The position numbers and the translations under genes were made by a program. Below, in pieces: positions 26,901 through 34,656 of a stretch of DNA of 64,000 nucleotides. The notes beneath the pieces are model-generated. The model did no database searches. It saw only the letters and a list, made by a program, of their open reading frames with translations, and was not told the DNA's origin. Position 1 is the first letter of the stretch. Each line of letters begins with the position of its first letter. The stretch comes from a virus: IMG/VR virus record IMGVR_UViG_3300044568_003873, positions 23,978 through 87,977 of that record. One strand, given 5' to 3'.

Positions 26901-27938
26901 TCAAATCAACTTTGATGTCACCATAATTTTACTATCTTCATTATCGTCCACCTTCCTAATGGTAATCGAAACAATATCACCATTATTTACAAAAACTAAA
27001 GGAGAGTTTTCACCAAAATATTCATTATTGACGTAGACATAGTAACTTTCAACATTGATTAAATCACCAAAGGTCAGATCGGCATTGAAATCAAATTTTT
27101 GACTTAAAGTTGTAAGCCCATTTAAGTAAGAAAAAGAAAAGTTAGAATCTCTTAAATCAGGAACAACAAATTTTTGCCTCTTTCTTTTTGGAGGGACCAC
27201 CTCAACCATCTGAAGGATTCTATTAATGGCTGGATAGACCTCAAACTCTTTTTCATCAATCAAAAACCCAAGCATTGTAAAACTATAATCTTGAATATAG
27301 TACTTTCTTTTTTCCAAATCCAAAACAGATTCATCCGAAACATTTTCTAATATAATCGGAATATAGTGACCCTTAATAAATGTATAAGCCTGTCGTGAAG
27401 CAAATTTAGAAACAACGACTTTGTTAAATGCATTCAACTCAGTCATTCTATTACAAAAAATCTTGACATTGAATGTTATATCAACAGGAACAGGTTGAGG
27501 TATTTTGTAAATATCCATACCTTTTCTGTTTCCATCCCACGTTGGAACCTTGGCATAATAAAACATTTTTTTGTTTGGAATGTTATATTTCAGAGCCGGA
27601 TTGGTTCCGAATTTTACATCAGGGTTTCTAACAGTAGCGATAAAGGGTGGATTTATATTTTCATCTAAATCCGTAAAATTCCAAGTTTCAGCAAATTGTG
27701 CCCAATTCTGAGTCGTAATGATAATATCAATGGTGGGTATTTTTTTTCCTGACACAACGGTTGAAAGATCATTCTTCACAAACTCCAACATTCCCAAATC
27801 AAGATCTTCGTGTAGAATACTTTTGGGAAGATAAGTTCCATCTTCTGTAATATAATCCAAAAGTTGTTCCCTCCTATCAAGAAGTATCTTATCAGGAACT
27901 AAGTCAATTTTCTTCTTTATCTTCTTTGGAAATCCCAT
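26901..27938 (-). CDS. 15: Tail terminator / sheath stabiliser, T4 gp15-like
   Basis: The 345-residue protein has the gp15 arrangement: an alpha/beta domain with PVPVDITFNVKIFCNRMTEL, NAFNKVVVSKFASRQAY, GHYIPIILENVSDES, then a strand-rich end of that domain (YYIQDYSFTMLGFLIDEKEF), matching T4 gp15 patterns 'YELSIFTR..DD..QIVEQILPYF' and 'RRIEWSLTFEVNGW'. The last 90 residues form an extra beta domain not in T4. gp15 caps the tube and sheath at the head-proximal end. Order gp14-like, gp15-like, sheath, tube is as in T4. Its start shares one base with the upstream stop (TGATG). Confidence 0.72.
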   Translation of the reverse strand: MGFPKKIKKKIDLVPDKILLDRREQLLDYITEDGTYLPKSILHEDLDLGMLEFVKNDLSTVVSGKKIPTIDIIITTQNWAQFAETWNFTDLDENINPPFIATVRNPDVKFGTNPALKYNIPNKKMFYYAKVPTWDGNRKGMDIYKIPQPVPVDITFNVKIFCNRMTELNAFNKVVVSKFASRQAYTFIKGHYIPIILENVSDESVLDLEKRKYYIQDYSFTMLGFLIDEKEFEVYPAINRILQMVEVVPPKRKRQKFVVPDLRDSNFSFSYLNGLTTLSQKFDFNADLTFGDLINVESYYVYVNNEYFGENSPLVFVNNGDIVSITIRKVDDNEDSKIMVTSKLI

Positions 27939-28450
27939 CAGTTTCCTCTAAATTCGTTGTCCTTAACGGGTGAAGCAATAATTGTCCTATAATAAGGATA
28001 TACCCCTCCGTAAGTGTGTTTATTGTCTGAAGTTACTTTTCCGTCGTTTACTACAGTATAATATCTGACTCTTGATTCGGTTTCATAATAACCGATATAA
28101 TCACCATATTTTATGTCTATACCCAACTCTTCAAGTTCTGAAATATAAACAGATATTTGAATATTTCCAGGTTCTAAGTTTCTGAGTTTGGTGGATCCCA
28201 AGTTTTCATTTTGGGGTTCCATAACTCTTACATAACCTTTGAATTCAACGGGTGTTTTATAAACAATTCCATCTTCTTCTACTTCACCGTAAACATTACT
28301 TTTTTTTGTTTTGGACTGATCTATTTGATATAAAACTAATGTAAAGTTCATATCACCATAGAGCCATTCTTGACCCATCTCTAATTCTAAAGAAAAATCT
28401 TTATCACCAAAAAATTTTGAAAGCCTGTTTATAGGTACTTTTCTATTCAT
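27938..28450 (-). CDS. Neck/tail-completion protein, gp14-like candidate
   Basis: A 170-residue, mainly beta protein: NRKVPINRLSKFFGDKDFSL, EFKGYVRVMEPQNENL, then YGDYIGYYETESRVRYYTVV and a polar end (GGVYPYYRTIIASPVKDNEF). The 'GD.I.Y......Y.V' pattern resembles part of T4 gp14, but by eye only. Its place, one base before the gp15-like gene and before sheath and tube, is where gp14 lies in T4. The length is shorter than T4 gp14 (256). A head-tail connector or gp14 role is inferred from position. A CAATATTTATA box precedes it by 4 bases. Confidence 0.65.
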   Translation of the reverse strand: MNRKVPINRLSKFFGDKDFSLELEMGQEWLYGDMNFTLVLYQIDQSKTKKSNVYGEVEEDGIVYKTPVEFKGYVRVMEPQNENLGSTKLRNLEPGNIQISVYISELEELGIDIKYGDYIGYYETESRVRYYTVVNDGKVTSDNKHTYGGVYPYYRTIIASPVKDNEFRGN

Positions 28451-28454
28451 ACAC

Positions 28455-28464
28455 TATAAATATT
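28455..28464 (-). promoter_or_regulatory. TATTTAT-box promoter candidate for the gp14/gp15-like pair
   Basis: Minus-strand AATATTTATA, four bases from the ATG of the gp14-like gene. Confidence 0.42.
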
Positions 28465-28477
28465 GAAAATAAGTTTT

Positions 28478-28951
28478 TTATTCGGGTAGTGGTACTTGGT
28501 CGAAATAATGATATAGTTCCTCAACTTTAAGTTTCCCTGACTTTATTCGTTCAAGAATTGGTTCAATAAGTTTTGAATTAACCCTTAAAGCACCTTCAAC
28601 ATATTCCAAACTATCTAACGATGTGATTGAAGTTCCACGAATATCCATATTACCATACACACGTTTTAAATTATTTAAACTTTTTAAATCTTTAACCCTA
28701 TAAAGATCAAGTTCACCATAAACATCAACCAAATTATTTAAATATTTTAGGTCTTCAGGGTTATCAAAAAGAGTTACAAGAATTTTTCTGTTGAAAAAAT
28801 CTAAATCATCATTAAATGACCATTTTTTATGACCGTATTTTCTCAAAAAATTAAGTAATCCTTCTTCACCATCAAGAAAAATATTAAAACCCGGTATTAC
28901 CAATACCTCTTCTGTTTCCTCTTTTAAAATTTTTTTGATTAAGTCTTTCAT
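28478..28951 (-). CDS. Leucine-rich-repeat-like protein with MKDLIKKILKEE leader
   Basis: A 157-residue protein in two parts. The first 12 residues, MKDLIKKILKEE, are identical to the leaders of the next two upstream genes. The body is unrelated to theirs: it holds short leucine-rich steps such as LKYLNNLVDVYGELDL, KSLNNLKRVYGNMDI and DSLEYVEGALRV, a pattern of about 20-residue LRR-like repeats. It overlaps the upstream gene by 4 bases (ATGA), so the three are co-translated. The leader ends in L-K-E. I infer a packaged internal protein; the target of the LRR-like part is unknown. Confidence 0.75.
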   Translation of the reverse strand: MKDLIKKILKEETEEVLVIPGFNIFLDGEEGLLNFLRKYGHKKWSFNDDLDFFNRKILVTLFDNPEDLKYLNNLVDVYGELDLYRVKDLKSLNNLKRVYGNMDIRGTSITSLDSLEYVEGALRVNSKLIEPILERIKSGKLKVEELYHYFDQVPLPE

Positions 28952-29355
28952 TGTAGTTCAATTCCTGTAATGAGAACGTCCTCCACCTCGGGATTCATAT
29001 CGGTGTAAATCATTCGTATTGTTGACACTTTTCTTCTTAGAAAGTCCTCCACCCACATCGTTATAAGTTGTTCAAATACAGATTTGTCCTCCTTAAACCA
29101 AATTAAAAAATTTTCGTAAAGTTGAGTGTTATACCAAAGTTTTCCGAACCTTTTAAATCCTATAATCCATCCTTTAGTGTCTGGATTTATAATCCAAATG
29201 GATTCAGGATTGTATTCAAATCTATTTTCAGGAGTATCTACATAAATGTTATAACCCTCCATTTCCATCTCCATGAAAGTATAGAATGCTCTGATCAAAG
29301 ACGGTTTGATATCCGATGTTTCCTCTTTTAATATTTTCTTGATTAGGTCTTTCAT
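28948..29355 (-). CDS. Leader protein, paralogue of its upstream neighbour, function unknown
   Basis: A 135-residue protein starting with the shared leader MKDLIKKILKEE. The body (RAFYTFMEMEMEGYNIYVD, NPESIWIINPDTKGWIIGF, SVFEQLITMWVEDFLRR) is a clear paralogue of the 29352-29825 gene, so the pair arose by tandem duplication. It carries the short 'VEDVL' segment near the end. No catalytic motif is seen. It overlaps both neighbours by 4 bases. The aromatic, single-domain form resembles small internal phage proteins; no function can be given. Confidence 0.78.
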   Translation of the reverse strand: MKDLIKKILKEETSDIKPSLIRAFYTFMEMEMEGYNIYVDTPENRFEYNPESIWIINPDTKGWIIGFKRFGKLWYNTQLYENFLIWFKEDKSVFEQLITMWVEDFLRRKVSTIRMIYTDMNPEVEDVLITGIELQ

Positions 29356-29825
29356 GATATTTTAATTCCTTTTTTGAGAACGTCTTCCACCCGGTCGTCC
29401 CCTGGAGCGAAGTGAAACCGTGTTGTTAATATCCCTCTTTTGAGAACGTCCCCCACCGAACGGATCGCTGCCGGCATTGGGACCGGAATTGTTAATACCC
29501 CTCTTTTGAGAACGTCCTCCACCCACATCCTTATAAGTTGTTCAAATACAGAACGTTCCTCATTAAACCAATTTAAAAAATTGTCGTAAAGTGGGCCATA
29601 ATACCAAAGTTTTCCTGATTTTAGTAATCCTATAATCCATCCTTTGGTCTTTGGATTGATGATCCAAATGGACTCAGGATTGTATCTAAATCTGTTTTCA
29701 GGAATATCAACATAAATCTCATAACCTTGTGTCTCCATTTCCATGAAACCATAGAATGCTTTAATCAATGCGGGTTTGAGATCTGATGTTTCCTCTTTTA
29801 ATATTTTTTTGATCAGGTCTTTCAT
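29352..29825 (-). CDS. Leader protein with duplicated C-terminal DVLKRG repeats, function unknown
   Basis: First of three tandem leader genes. The 157-residue protein starts MKDLIKKILKEETSDLK and shares its body with the next gene (KAFYGFMEMETQGYEIYVD, YNPESIWIINPKTKGWIIG). Its C-terminus differs: VEDVLKRG, VGDVLKRG and VEDVLKKG recur three times. At DNA level this is the repeat TTTTGAGAACGTC at about 29370, 29435 and 29503, an internal expansion. A GTATTTATC box lies 7 bases before its ATG, so it probably starts the transcript of the three genes. No catalytic site seen. Confidence 0.78.
   Translation of the reverse strand: MKDLIKKILKEETSDLKPALIKAFYGFMEMETQGYEIYVDIPENRFRYNPESIWIINPKTKGWIIGLLKSGKLWYYGPLYDNFLNWFNEERSVFEQLIRMWVEDVLKRGVLTIPVPMPAAIRSVGDVLKRGILTTRFHFAPGDDRVEDVLKKGIKIS
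29366..29526 (-). repeat. Three imperfect copies of a TTTTGAGAACGTC-containing repeat
   Basis: Copies of about 25 bases around 29366, 29431 and 29499 encode the triple DVLKRG motif at the end of the 29352-29825 gene. A related single copy (ATGAGAACGTCCTCCACC) lies near 28970 in the paralogue. Confidence 0.75.
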
Positions 29826-29831
29826 ATTATT

Positions 29832-29840
29832 GATAAATAC
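29832..29840 (-). promoter_or_regulatory. TATTTAT-box promoter candidate for the leader-gene trio
   Basis: Minus-strand GTATTTATC in the divergent gap between the leader genes and the plus-strand helicase gene. Confidence 0.4.
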
Positions 29841-29868
29841 ACAAAAATAAACTATTTTTTATTACGTT

Positions 29869-31629
29869 ATGGGAGAAAAAACATCCAAGACACATAATTT
29901 GCCTGAAGTTAAGGCGATGTCAATTTTGGACACCTATGAAGGTTCCAATAATTATATCCTGAAATTAAAAAAAAGTTCAAAAAATCAAAAGAACTTTAAG
30001 ATCTCCAAAAACCAAGCGACATATATTTTAGAAAACCACGACAAAACCCCAAAGGTCGCCAGAAAGTGGGTTGATATTGATTTTTATTTTTCAGAGAAAA
30101 TATTTCTTGATAAATTATTATCCGAACCACCAAAACAAGTTTATATTGAAAAACTATTGGTTGAGGGTGATAAGGCGTTTCATGTGTGGGGGAAGTTTTT
30201 TGAAAGTGAAGATTTACACGACTTCTATTTACCAAAAGCCAGTTTGTTGAAGAAACAAAAAGAGGTAAAAATAGACTATGATAAGTATTCTGTCCGACCA
30301 CCTATGGAACACCAAAAAATCGCAATCGAAAAATTGGTTTCTAATGATAAGTTTATATTGGCTGACGATATGGGTCTTGGAAAAACAACCTCAACAGTAA
30401 TTGCATCTTTGGAAGTTGAATCCAAGAAGGTTTTAATTATTTGTCCCGCCTCTTTGAAGATCAATTGGTATAGAGAAATTAAAAACTATACCGATAAAAC
30501 CATATCAATAGTTGAAGGGAAAAAGTGGGAAAGTGCTGATTATGTAATTGTAAATTATGATATCATCAAAAACTTCCACGATGAATCAAATAGAGAAAAC
30601 TCTACCATTCTTAAAGAAAACTTTGATTTGGTTATTATTGATGAAGCACATTATATTCAAAATAAAAAAGCAGCGAGAACCAAACTTTGTAATGATGTGG
30701 CAGAAAAAATTGGTCGGGTTTGGTTGCTTACAGGAACCCCACTTACCTCAAGACCGATTAACTATTTTAACCTTTTGGAGTTGGTTGACTCTTCCGTTGC
30801 TCAAAATTGGATGGCATATGTAAGAAGGTATTGTAACGGATTTCAATTCAGAGCAGGAAACAGGTTGATATGGAATGTAAACGGAGCATCAAATCTTGAA
30901 GAACTCCGAGAAAGAACTCAACCCACCATCTTAAGAAGATTAAAAGAAGACATCTTGGATCTTCCCGATAAAATTAGAACACCCGTCTATTTGAATCTAC
31001 AATCCAACTTATATAAGAGTTTGATGGGTGAATATTATGAGTGGTATAGAAATAGTGAGGAATCCAAATCTTTGGCACTTCAGTTCTCCAAATTAATGAA
31101 GGTCAGACAGATAATCGCCCAAGAAAAAATACAAAATACAATAGAAATTGCAAACTCGGCAATAGATCAGGAAAAAAAGGTGATTATCTTTACCAATTTT
31201 ACCGACACTTTAAATCAGTTTGTGGATTATTACAAAAAAGATTGTGTTTATCTTGATGGATCTTGTTCCAAAACAAAGAGACAAGAAGCGGTGGACAAAT
31301 TTCAAAACGATGAAAATGTTAAAGTTTTTATCGGAAATTTAAAAGCTGCCGGTGTCGGTATTACCTTAACCGCCGCCGAGGTGGTGATAATGAACGACCT
31401 ATCATTTGTCCCGTCAGATCATTCTCAAGCTGAGGACAGGGCTTACAGGATTGGACAAAACAACAAAGTCAGCGTTTATTATCCGATCTTTGAAAATACG
31501 ATTGAAGGTGCGATTTATGATATTCTAACCAAGAAAAAAGATATTTTTGAAACCGTTATGGGGGATAATGTTGATGACGGAAGTGTGGCCGAAGAAATCT
31601 TAAATTTAATTACGGAACACTTCTCTTAA
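29869..31629 (+). CDS. SNF2-family DNA helicase/translocase, SMARCAL1-like
   Basis: The 586-residue superfamily 2 motor has the SNF2 motifs in order: DDMGLGKTTS near 167 (motif I), VLIICPASLKINWYREI (Ia), VIIDEAHYIQN near 256 (II), WLLTGTP (III), IIFTNFTDTLNQF (IV), GVGITLTAAE (V) and SQAEDRAYRIGQ (VI). The N-terminal 130 residues are a separate basic domain. In T4 the recombination helicase UvsW belongs to a different SF2 branch; the RxxRxGQ end here is SNF2 type, so I call it SNF2 rather than UvsW, though it may fill that role in fork remodelling. It begins the plus-strand unit, 43 bases from the divergent leader genes. Confidence 0.93.
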   Translation: MGEKTSKTHNLPEVKAMSILDTYEGSNNYILKLKKSSKNQKNFKISKNQATYILENHDKTPKVARKWVDIDFYFSEKIFLDKLLSEPPKQVYIEKLLVEGDKAFHVWGKFFESEDLHDFYLPKASLLKKQKEVKIDYDKYSVRPPMEHQKIAIEKLVSNDKFILADDMGLGKTTSTVIASLEVESKKVLIICPASLKINWYREIKNYTDKTISIVEGKKWESADYVIVNYDIIKNFHDESNRENSTILKENFDLVIIDEAHYIQNKKAARTKLCNDVAEKIGRVWLLTGTPLTSRPINYFNLLELVDSSVAQNWMAYVRRYCNGFQFRAGNRLIWNVNGASNLEELRERTQPTILRRLKEDILDLPDKIRTPVYLNLQSNLYKSLMGEYYEWYRNSEESKSLALQFSKLMKVRQIIAQEKIQNTIEIANSAIDQEKKVIIFTNFTDTLNQFVDYYKKDCVYLDGSCSKTKRQEAVDKFQNDENVKVFIGNLKAAGVGITLTAAEVVIMNDLSFVPSDHSQAEDRAYRIGQNNKVSVYYPIFENTIEGAIYDILTKKKDIFETVMGDNVDDGSVAEEILNLITEHFS

Positions 31630-31636
31630 TATTTAT
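31627..31636 (+). promoter_or_regulatory. TATTTAT-box promoter candidate for the SOD-nuclease gene
   Basis: TAATATTTAT overlapping the stop of the helicase gene, 17 bases before the SOD ATG. Confidence 0.42.
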
Positions 31637-31653
31637 TAAGAAACTATCACATT

Positions 31654-33180
31654 ATGTCTATTGAAACCAAAACCGATGTTTTAAAAAACCAAATCATCTT
31701 AGCCGAACAGAAAGACCCACTGTTAACAGAAATGAAATCCATTGGGATTGAGAATTTACCTTACAGTTACGCATCTTTAAGGAAGTTTATTGATCCTGAG
31801 ACTATGAATGTTCACTACAACAAACATTATAAGGGTTATGTAAAGAACCTAAACTCCGCATTGAAGAAGTTAGGTGAAGACGATGTTGATCTTGAAAAGA
31901 TTGTAAAAAATATATCAAGATATAATACAACAGTAAGAAATAACGCAGGGGGTGCCTTCAACCACGCTTTGTTTTGGAAAATGTTAACACCCGAAAAACA
32001 GAATATTCACGGAGAAATTTTGAAAAGGATCAGAAAAGACTTCGGATCTTATGAAAATTTCAAAAACAAGTTTGTAAGCACCGCAACAAGAAAATTTGGA
32101 TCAGGGTGGTGTTGGCTTGTTCTCACCAAAAGAAACACCTTGAAGATTATCTGCACCTCCAACCAAGATAATCCCCTTATGAATATCATCAAAAATGGTG
32201 GTTATCCACTTCTTGGGTTGGATCTTTGGGAACACGCATATTATCTCAAATACAAAAATAAAAGAGATGAATATGTTCAAAACTTTTGGAAGGTAGTGAA
32301 CTGGGAGTTTGTAAATAAGTTATACAACGACCAAATTAACAGAGAAAAGAAAGAAGAACCCAAAGAACAGATCAAAGAATCAAGAATTTTGACTGAACAA
32401 GACTCGGTTGATCCTTGTAAAGGAACAAGATTTAAAATGGTGGTTTACAACAGATTGTCAAGAAACCAAAAGTTGAACTACTCCAAACTTATCTTTGATG
32501 TTTTTAGACACAAGTACTCCTCCAATTGGAAAGAGACCGATAGATCACAAGGTATTGAGTCAGGGTTTTATGATATAGAACAACCCGGAAGATCCGTGTT
32601 GAGTTATGCAAACACGAACTACACCCTTATGTGTTTTCTTGTTCTTATGATGAACAAAATCGCAAAAAAGAAGGGGTGGGATAATTTAAATCTAAAATCT
32701 GAGGACAACGCAACCTTTGATAAAAATTTCAACAGATTTTTGGGGATGTTAAAATCCTTCAAAGATGAAATTACCCAAGATTGGGTGATGGAAAAGATAC
32801 TTGATGTTTTAAAGAAACAACACGAAAAAGGTCAGGCAACAGAAAATAGATTCAAAAAGGTGTGTGAAGAAAAAAGTAACGGAAAAGTCACCGTTGAACT
32901 TGTAAGTGGTCTTGGAAATAGAGAAGATTTTTATGGAATTGACGGATATATAGACTTCGGAGACGGAAAGAAGTCCATTCAGATCAAACCTTTTGACGGA
33001 TATCATATTGATGAAGAAGGTTATTATGTTATAGATAAAACCGCAGCGGTAAAAAAATATAACACAGATCTGATGGGATTTATTTCAAGAAGAGATGAGG
33101 TTTTAATCTTCAAAACCAACAATATGGATATTTCAACAGGTAAATATAGGTTCCCAGAAGAAAATAAGGTTGAACTATAA
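31654..33180 (+). CDS. Fe/Mn superoxide dismutase fused to a PD-(D/E)XK-like nuclease domain
   Basis: Residues about 35-225 are a complete Fe/Mn superoxide dismutase: VHYNKHYKGYV with metal ligand His54, NNAGGAFNHALFW with His104, GSGWCWLVL, SNQDNPLM with Gln171 (Mn-type position), and LDLWEHAYYLKY with Asp190 and His194. All four ligands are present. A charged linker (225-245) contains RILTEQ. The second half (about 250-508) is different; near its end ENRFKKVCEEK, YGIDGYIDFGDG and SIQIKPFDGY give an E...D...QxK pattern like restriction-type nucleases. Both the N-terminus (IILAEQ) and the linker (ILTEQ) fit Leu-X-Glu cleavage sites. It lies between the helicase and neck genes. The nuclease call is tentative. 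Confidence 0.88.
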   Translation: MSIETKTDVLKNQIILAEQKDPLLTEMKSIGIENLPYSYASLRKFIDPETMNVHYNKHYKGYVKNLNSALKKLGEDDVDLEKIVKNISRYNTTVRNNAGGAFNHALFWKMLTPEKQNIHGEILKRIRKDFGSYENFKNKFVSTATRKFGSGWCWLVLTKRNTLKIICTSNQDNPLMNIIKNGGYPLLGLDLWEHAYYLKYKNKRDEYVQNFWKVVNWEFVNKLYNDQINREKKEEPKEQIKESRILTEQDSVDPCKGTRFKMVVYNRLSRNQKLNYSKLIFDVFRHKYSSNWKETDRSQGIESGFYDIEQPGRSVLSYANTNYTLMCFLVLMMNKIAKKKGWDNLNLKSEDNATFDKNFNRFLGMLKSFKDEITQDWVMEKILDVLKKQHEKGQATENRFKKVCEEKSNGKVTVELVSGLGNREDFYGIDGYIDFGDGKKSIQIKPFDGYHIDEEGYYVIDKTAAVKKYNTDLMGFISRRDEVLIFKTNNMDISTGKYRFPEENKVEL

Positions 33181-33188
33181 TATTTATG
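33178..33188 (+). promoter_or_regulatory. TATTTAT-box promoter candidate for neck gene
   Basis: TAATATTTATG overlapping the SOD stop, followed by AAAAAAG and the gp13 ATG 12 bases on. Confidence 0.5.
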
Positions 33189-33200
33189 TAAAAAAGATAA

Positions 33201-34319
33201 ATGGCAGGAATTAGTCAATCAGAAAGGGAAACCTTATACAAAAGAGTTCTTCACTTGCTCGGGGCTCCCCTCCGTAGTATTGAAATAGAAGAAGAACAGA
33301 TGGACTCTCTATTGGAGTTTTCCATTCAGGATTACTCTCAATACATCAATGAGTGGTTGATTGAATCACAGTGGACATCACTTTATGGACTAAACCTTGA
33401 TGAACAATCACTTACAAAAGCATTTATTACAAGAAATTTAGATTGGGCAACACAATACACTTACGCTTACTCCAAAATTGTAGGATTACAAACCGGTGGA
33501 GATTGGGTATTAGAAAAAGATTATGTAGATTTGGTTGCGGGACAACAAATATATGAAATACCCGCAGGTCGTGAAATCAACGAATTACTTTGGTTTACCG
33601 TAGCAGAATTAAACGGAGGATTTATTGATCCATTCTTAGGTGGATTCGGTGGATTCGGTGGTATGGGTCTTGGTGGACCGGCAGGATACGCTCAGTTTGG
33701 TGTTCAAGGAAACTATTTCTTGATGCCTTCTTTCGATATTCTTTTGAGAATGCAAGATAGAAATATCAAACAAAGATTGATCGGTGGAGAATTAACTTAT
33801 AGAGTAACTGCACTTCCTGACGGAAAGAAAGCCCTACACCTCTATAACGTTCCTGGTGGTACCTTTGACTTTGGAAATATTCAAAGAAACCAATATAGAG
33901 TTTGGTATTGGTATTATGATACACACAATAAGGACAGAGACGCTTGTTTATCCAACAATCCAGACATCGTAAAACTACCATCAGATATTCCGATTGATGT
34001 TGTCGCTTGGGATGAACTTAACACTCCTTCCAAAACTTGGGTGAGAAGATGGTTCGTAGCTTATGTAAAAGAAACTTTAGGTAGGGTAAGAGGTAAATTC
34101 AGTGGTAATTTAAAAACCCCTGACTCCGAACTACAACTTGAATACGATTCTCTTTTAACTGAGGCTAAAGACGAAAAATCTAAATTATTAGAAGAGTTAA
34201 CCTTAAGACTTGAAAGATTAAGACCCGATAAAATGATGGAAAGACAAGCTCTTGAAGCAGAAAACTTAAATAAATCACTTCAATATAGAGCGTTCCCCTA
34301 TTCATTCTTTAGTATTTAA
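33201..34319 (+). CDS. 13: Neck protein, T4 gp13-like
   Basis: Head-completion protein at the portal-tail junction. The 372-residue protein (T4 gp13 is 309) has the helical N-terminus typical of the family (RVLHLLGAPLRSIEIEEEQM, FSIQDYSQYINEWLIESQW), a central beta domain (DLVAGQQIYEIPAGREINEL) and a helical end (VRRWFVAYVKETLGRVRGKF, EEL.LRLERLRPDKMMERQ). A Gly-rich insert with GGFGGFGGMGLGG near 150-160 is an extra loop. It starts 20 bases after the SOD gene and is followed at once by a small gene. It is on the opposite strand from the rest of the neck/tail genes. Confidence 0.82.
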   Translation: MAGISQSERETLYKRVLHLLGAPLRSIEIEEEQMDSLLEFSIQDYSQYINEWLIESQWTSLYGLNLDEQSLTKAFITRNLDWATQYTYAYSKIVGLQTGGDWVLEKDYVDLVAGQQIYEIPAGREINELLWFTVAELNGGFIDPFLGGFGGFGGMGLGGPAGYAQFGVQGNYFLMPSFDILLRMQDRNIKQRLIGGELTYRVTALPDGKKALHLYNVPGGTFDFGNIQRNQYRVWYWYYDTHNKDRDACLSNNPDIVKLPSDIPIDVVAWDELNTPSKTWVRRWFVAYVKETLGRVRGKFSGNLKTPDSELQLEYDSLLTEAKDEKSKLLEELTLRLERLRPDKMMERQALEAENLNKSLQYRAFPYSFFSI

Positions 34320-34320
34320 T

Positions 34321-34656
34321 ATGAGTATTTTAAAATCTACACCCGTCTTTAAATTCGTCGGCGGAAAATTCGTAAAAACATCAGAGATTTCAATAATTTC
34401 TGAAAAAGATTATTCAACCAATGGGGAGGGAGTTCTTTTGGTGAAAAAAGTTGACACTTGCATTTTGACTTTGGATTCCACAACAACAGATAATATCGTT
34501 GTGAAATCCTTAACCAAAACCATCATCAGACCTGATAAAGGATTGATCGATGAAGAGTATTCTGAATTAGAAATCAACAAAGGAACCGCAGTTCATTTCC
34601 AATTTATGGGTGGAAACTGGTATATCTTGGGTTCCGACGGAATTAAGTGGGATTAA
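34321..34656 (+). CDS. Small beta-rich virion-type protein, function unknown
   Basis: A 111-residue protein starting one base after the gp13-like stop. It is mostly beta: STPVFKFVGGKFVKTSE, ILTLDSTTTDNIVVKSLTKT, then a C-terminal AVHFQFMGGNWYILGSDG. This last pattern (F.M.GNWYILGS) resembles the ends of small phage head-decoration or fibre-tip domains. No T4 equivalent is recognised. It converges on the DNA polymerase gene and overlaps its 3' end by 14 bases. Confidence 0.72.
   Translation: MSILKSTPVFKFVGGKFVKTSEISIISEKDYSTNGEGVLLVKKVDTCILTLDSTTTDNIVVKSLTKTIIRPDKGLIDEEYSELEINKGTAVHFQFMGGNWYILGSDGIKWD

Noticed and set aside
29869-31629. Calling the helicase UvsW
   Set aside because: Motif VI is the SNF2 form (QAEDRAYRIGQ) and the spacing is SNF2-like. 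UvsW belongs to a different SF2 branch.
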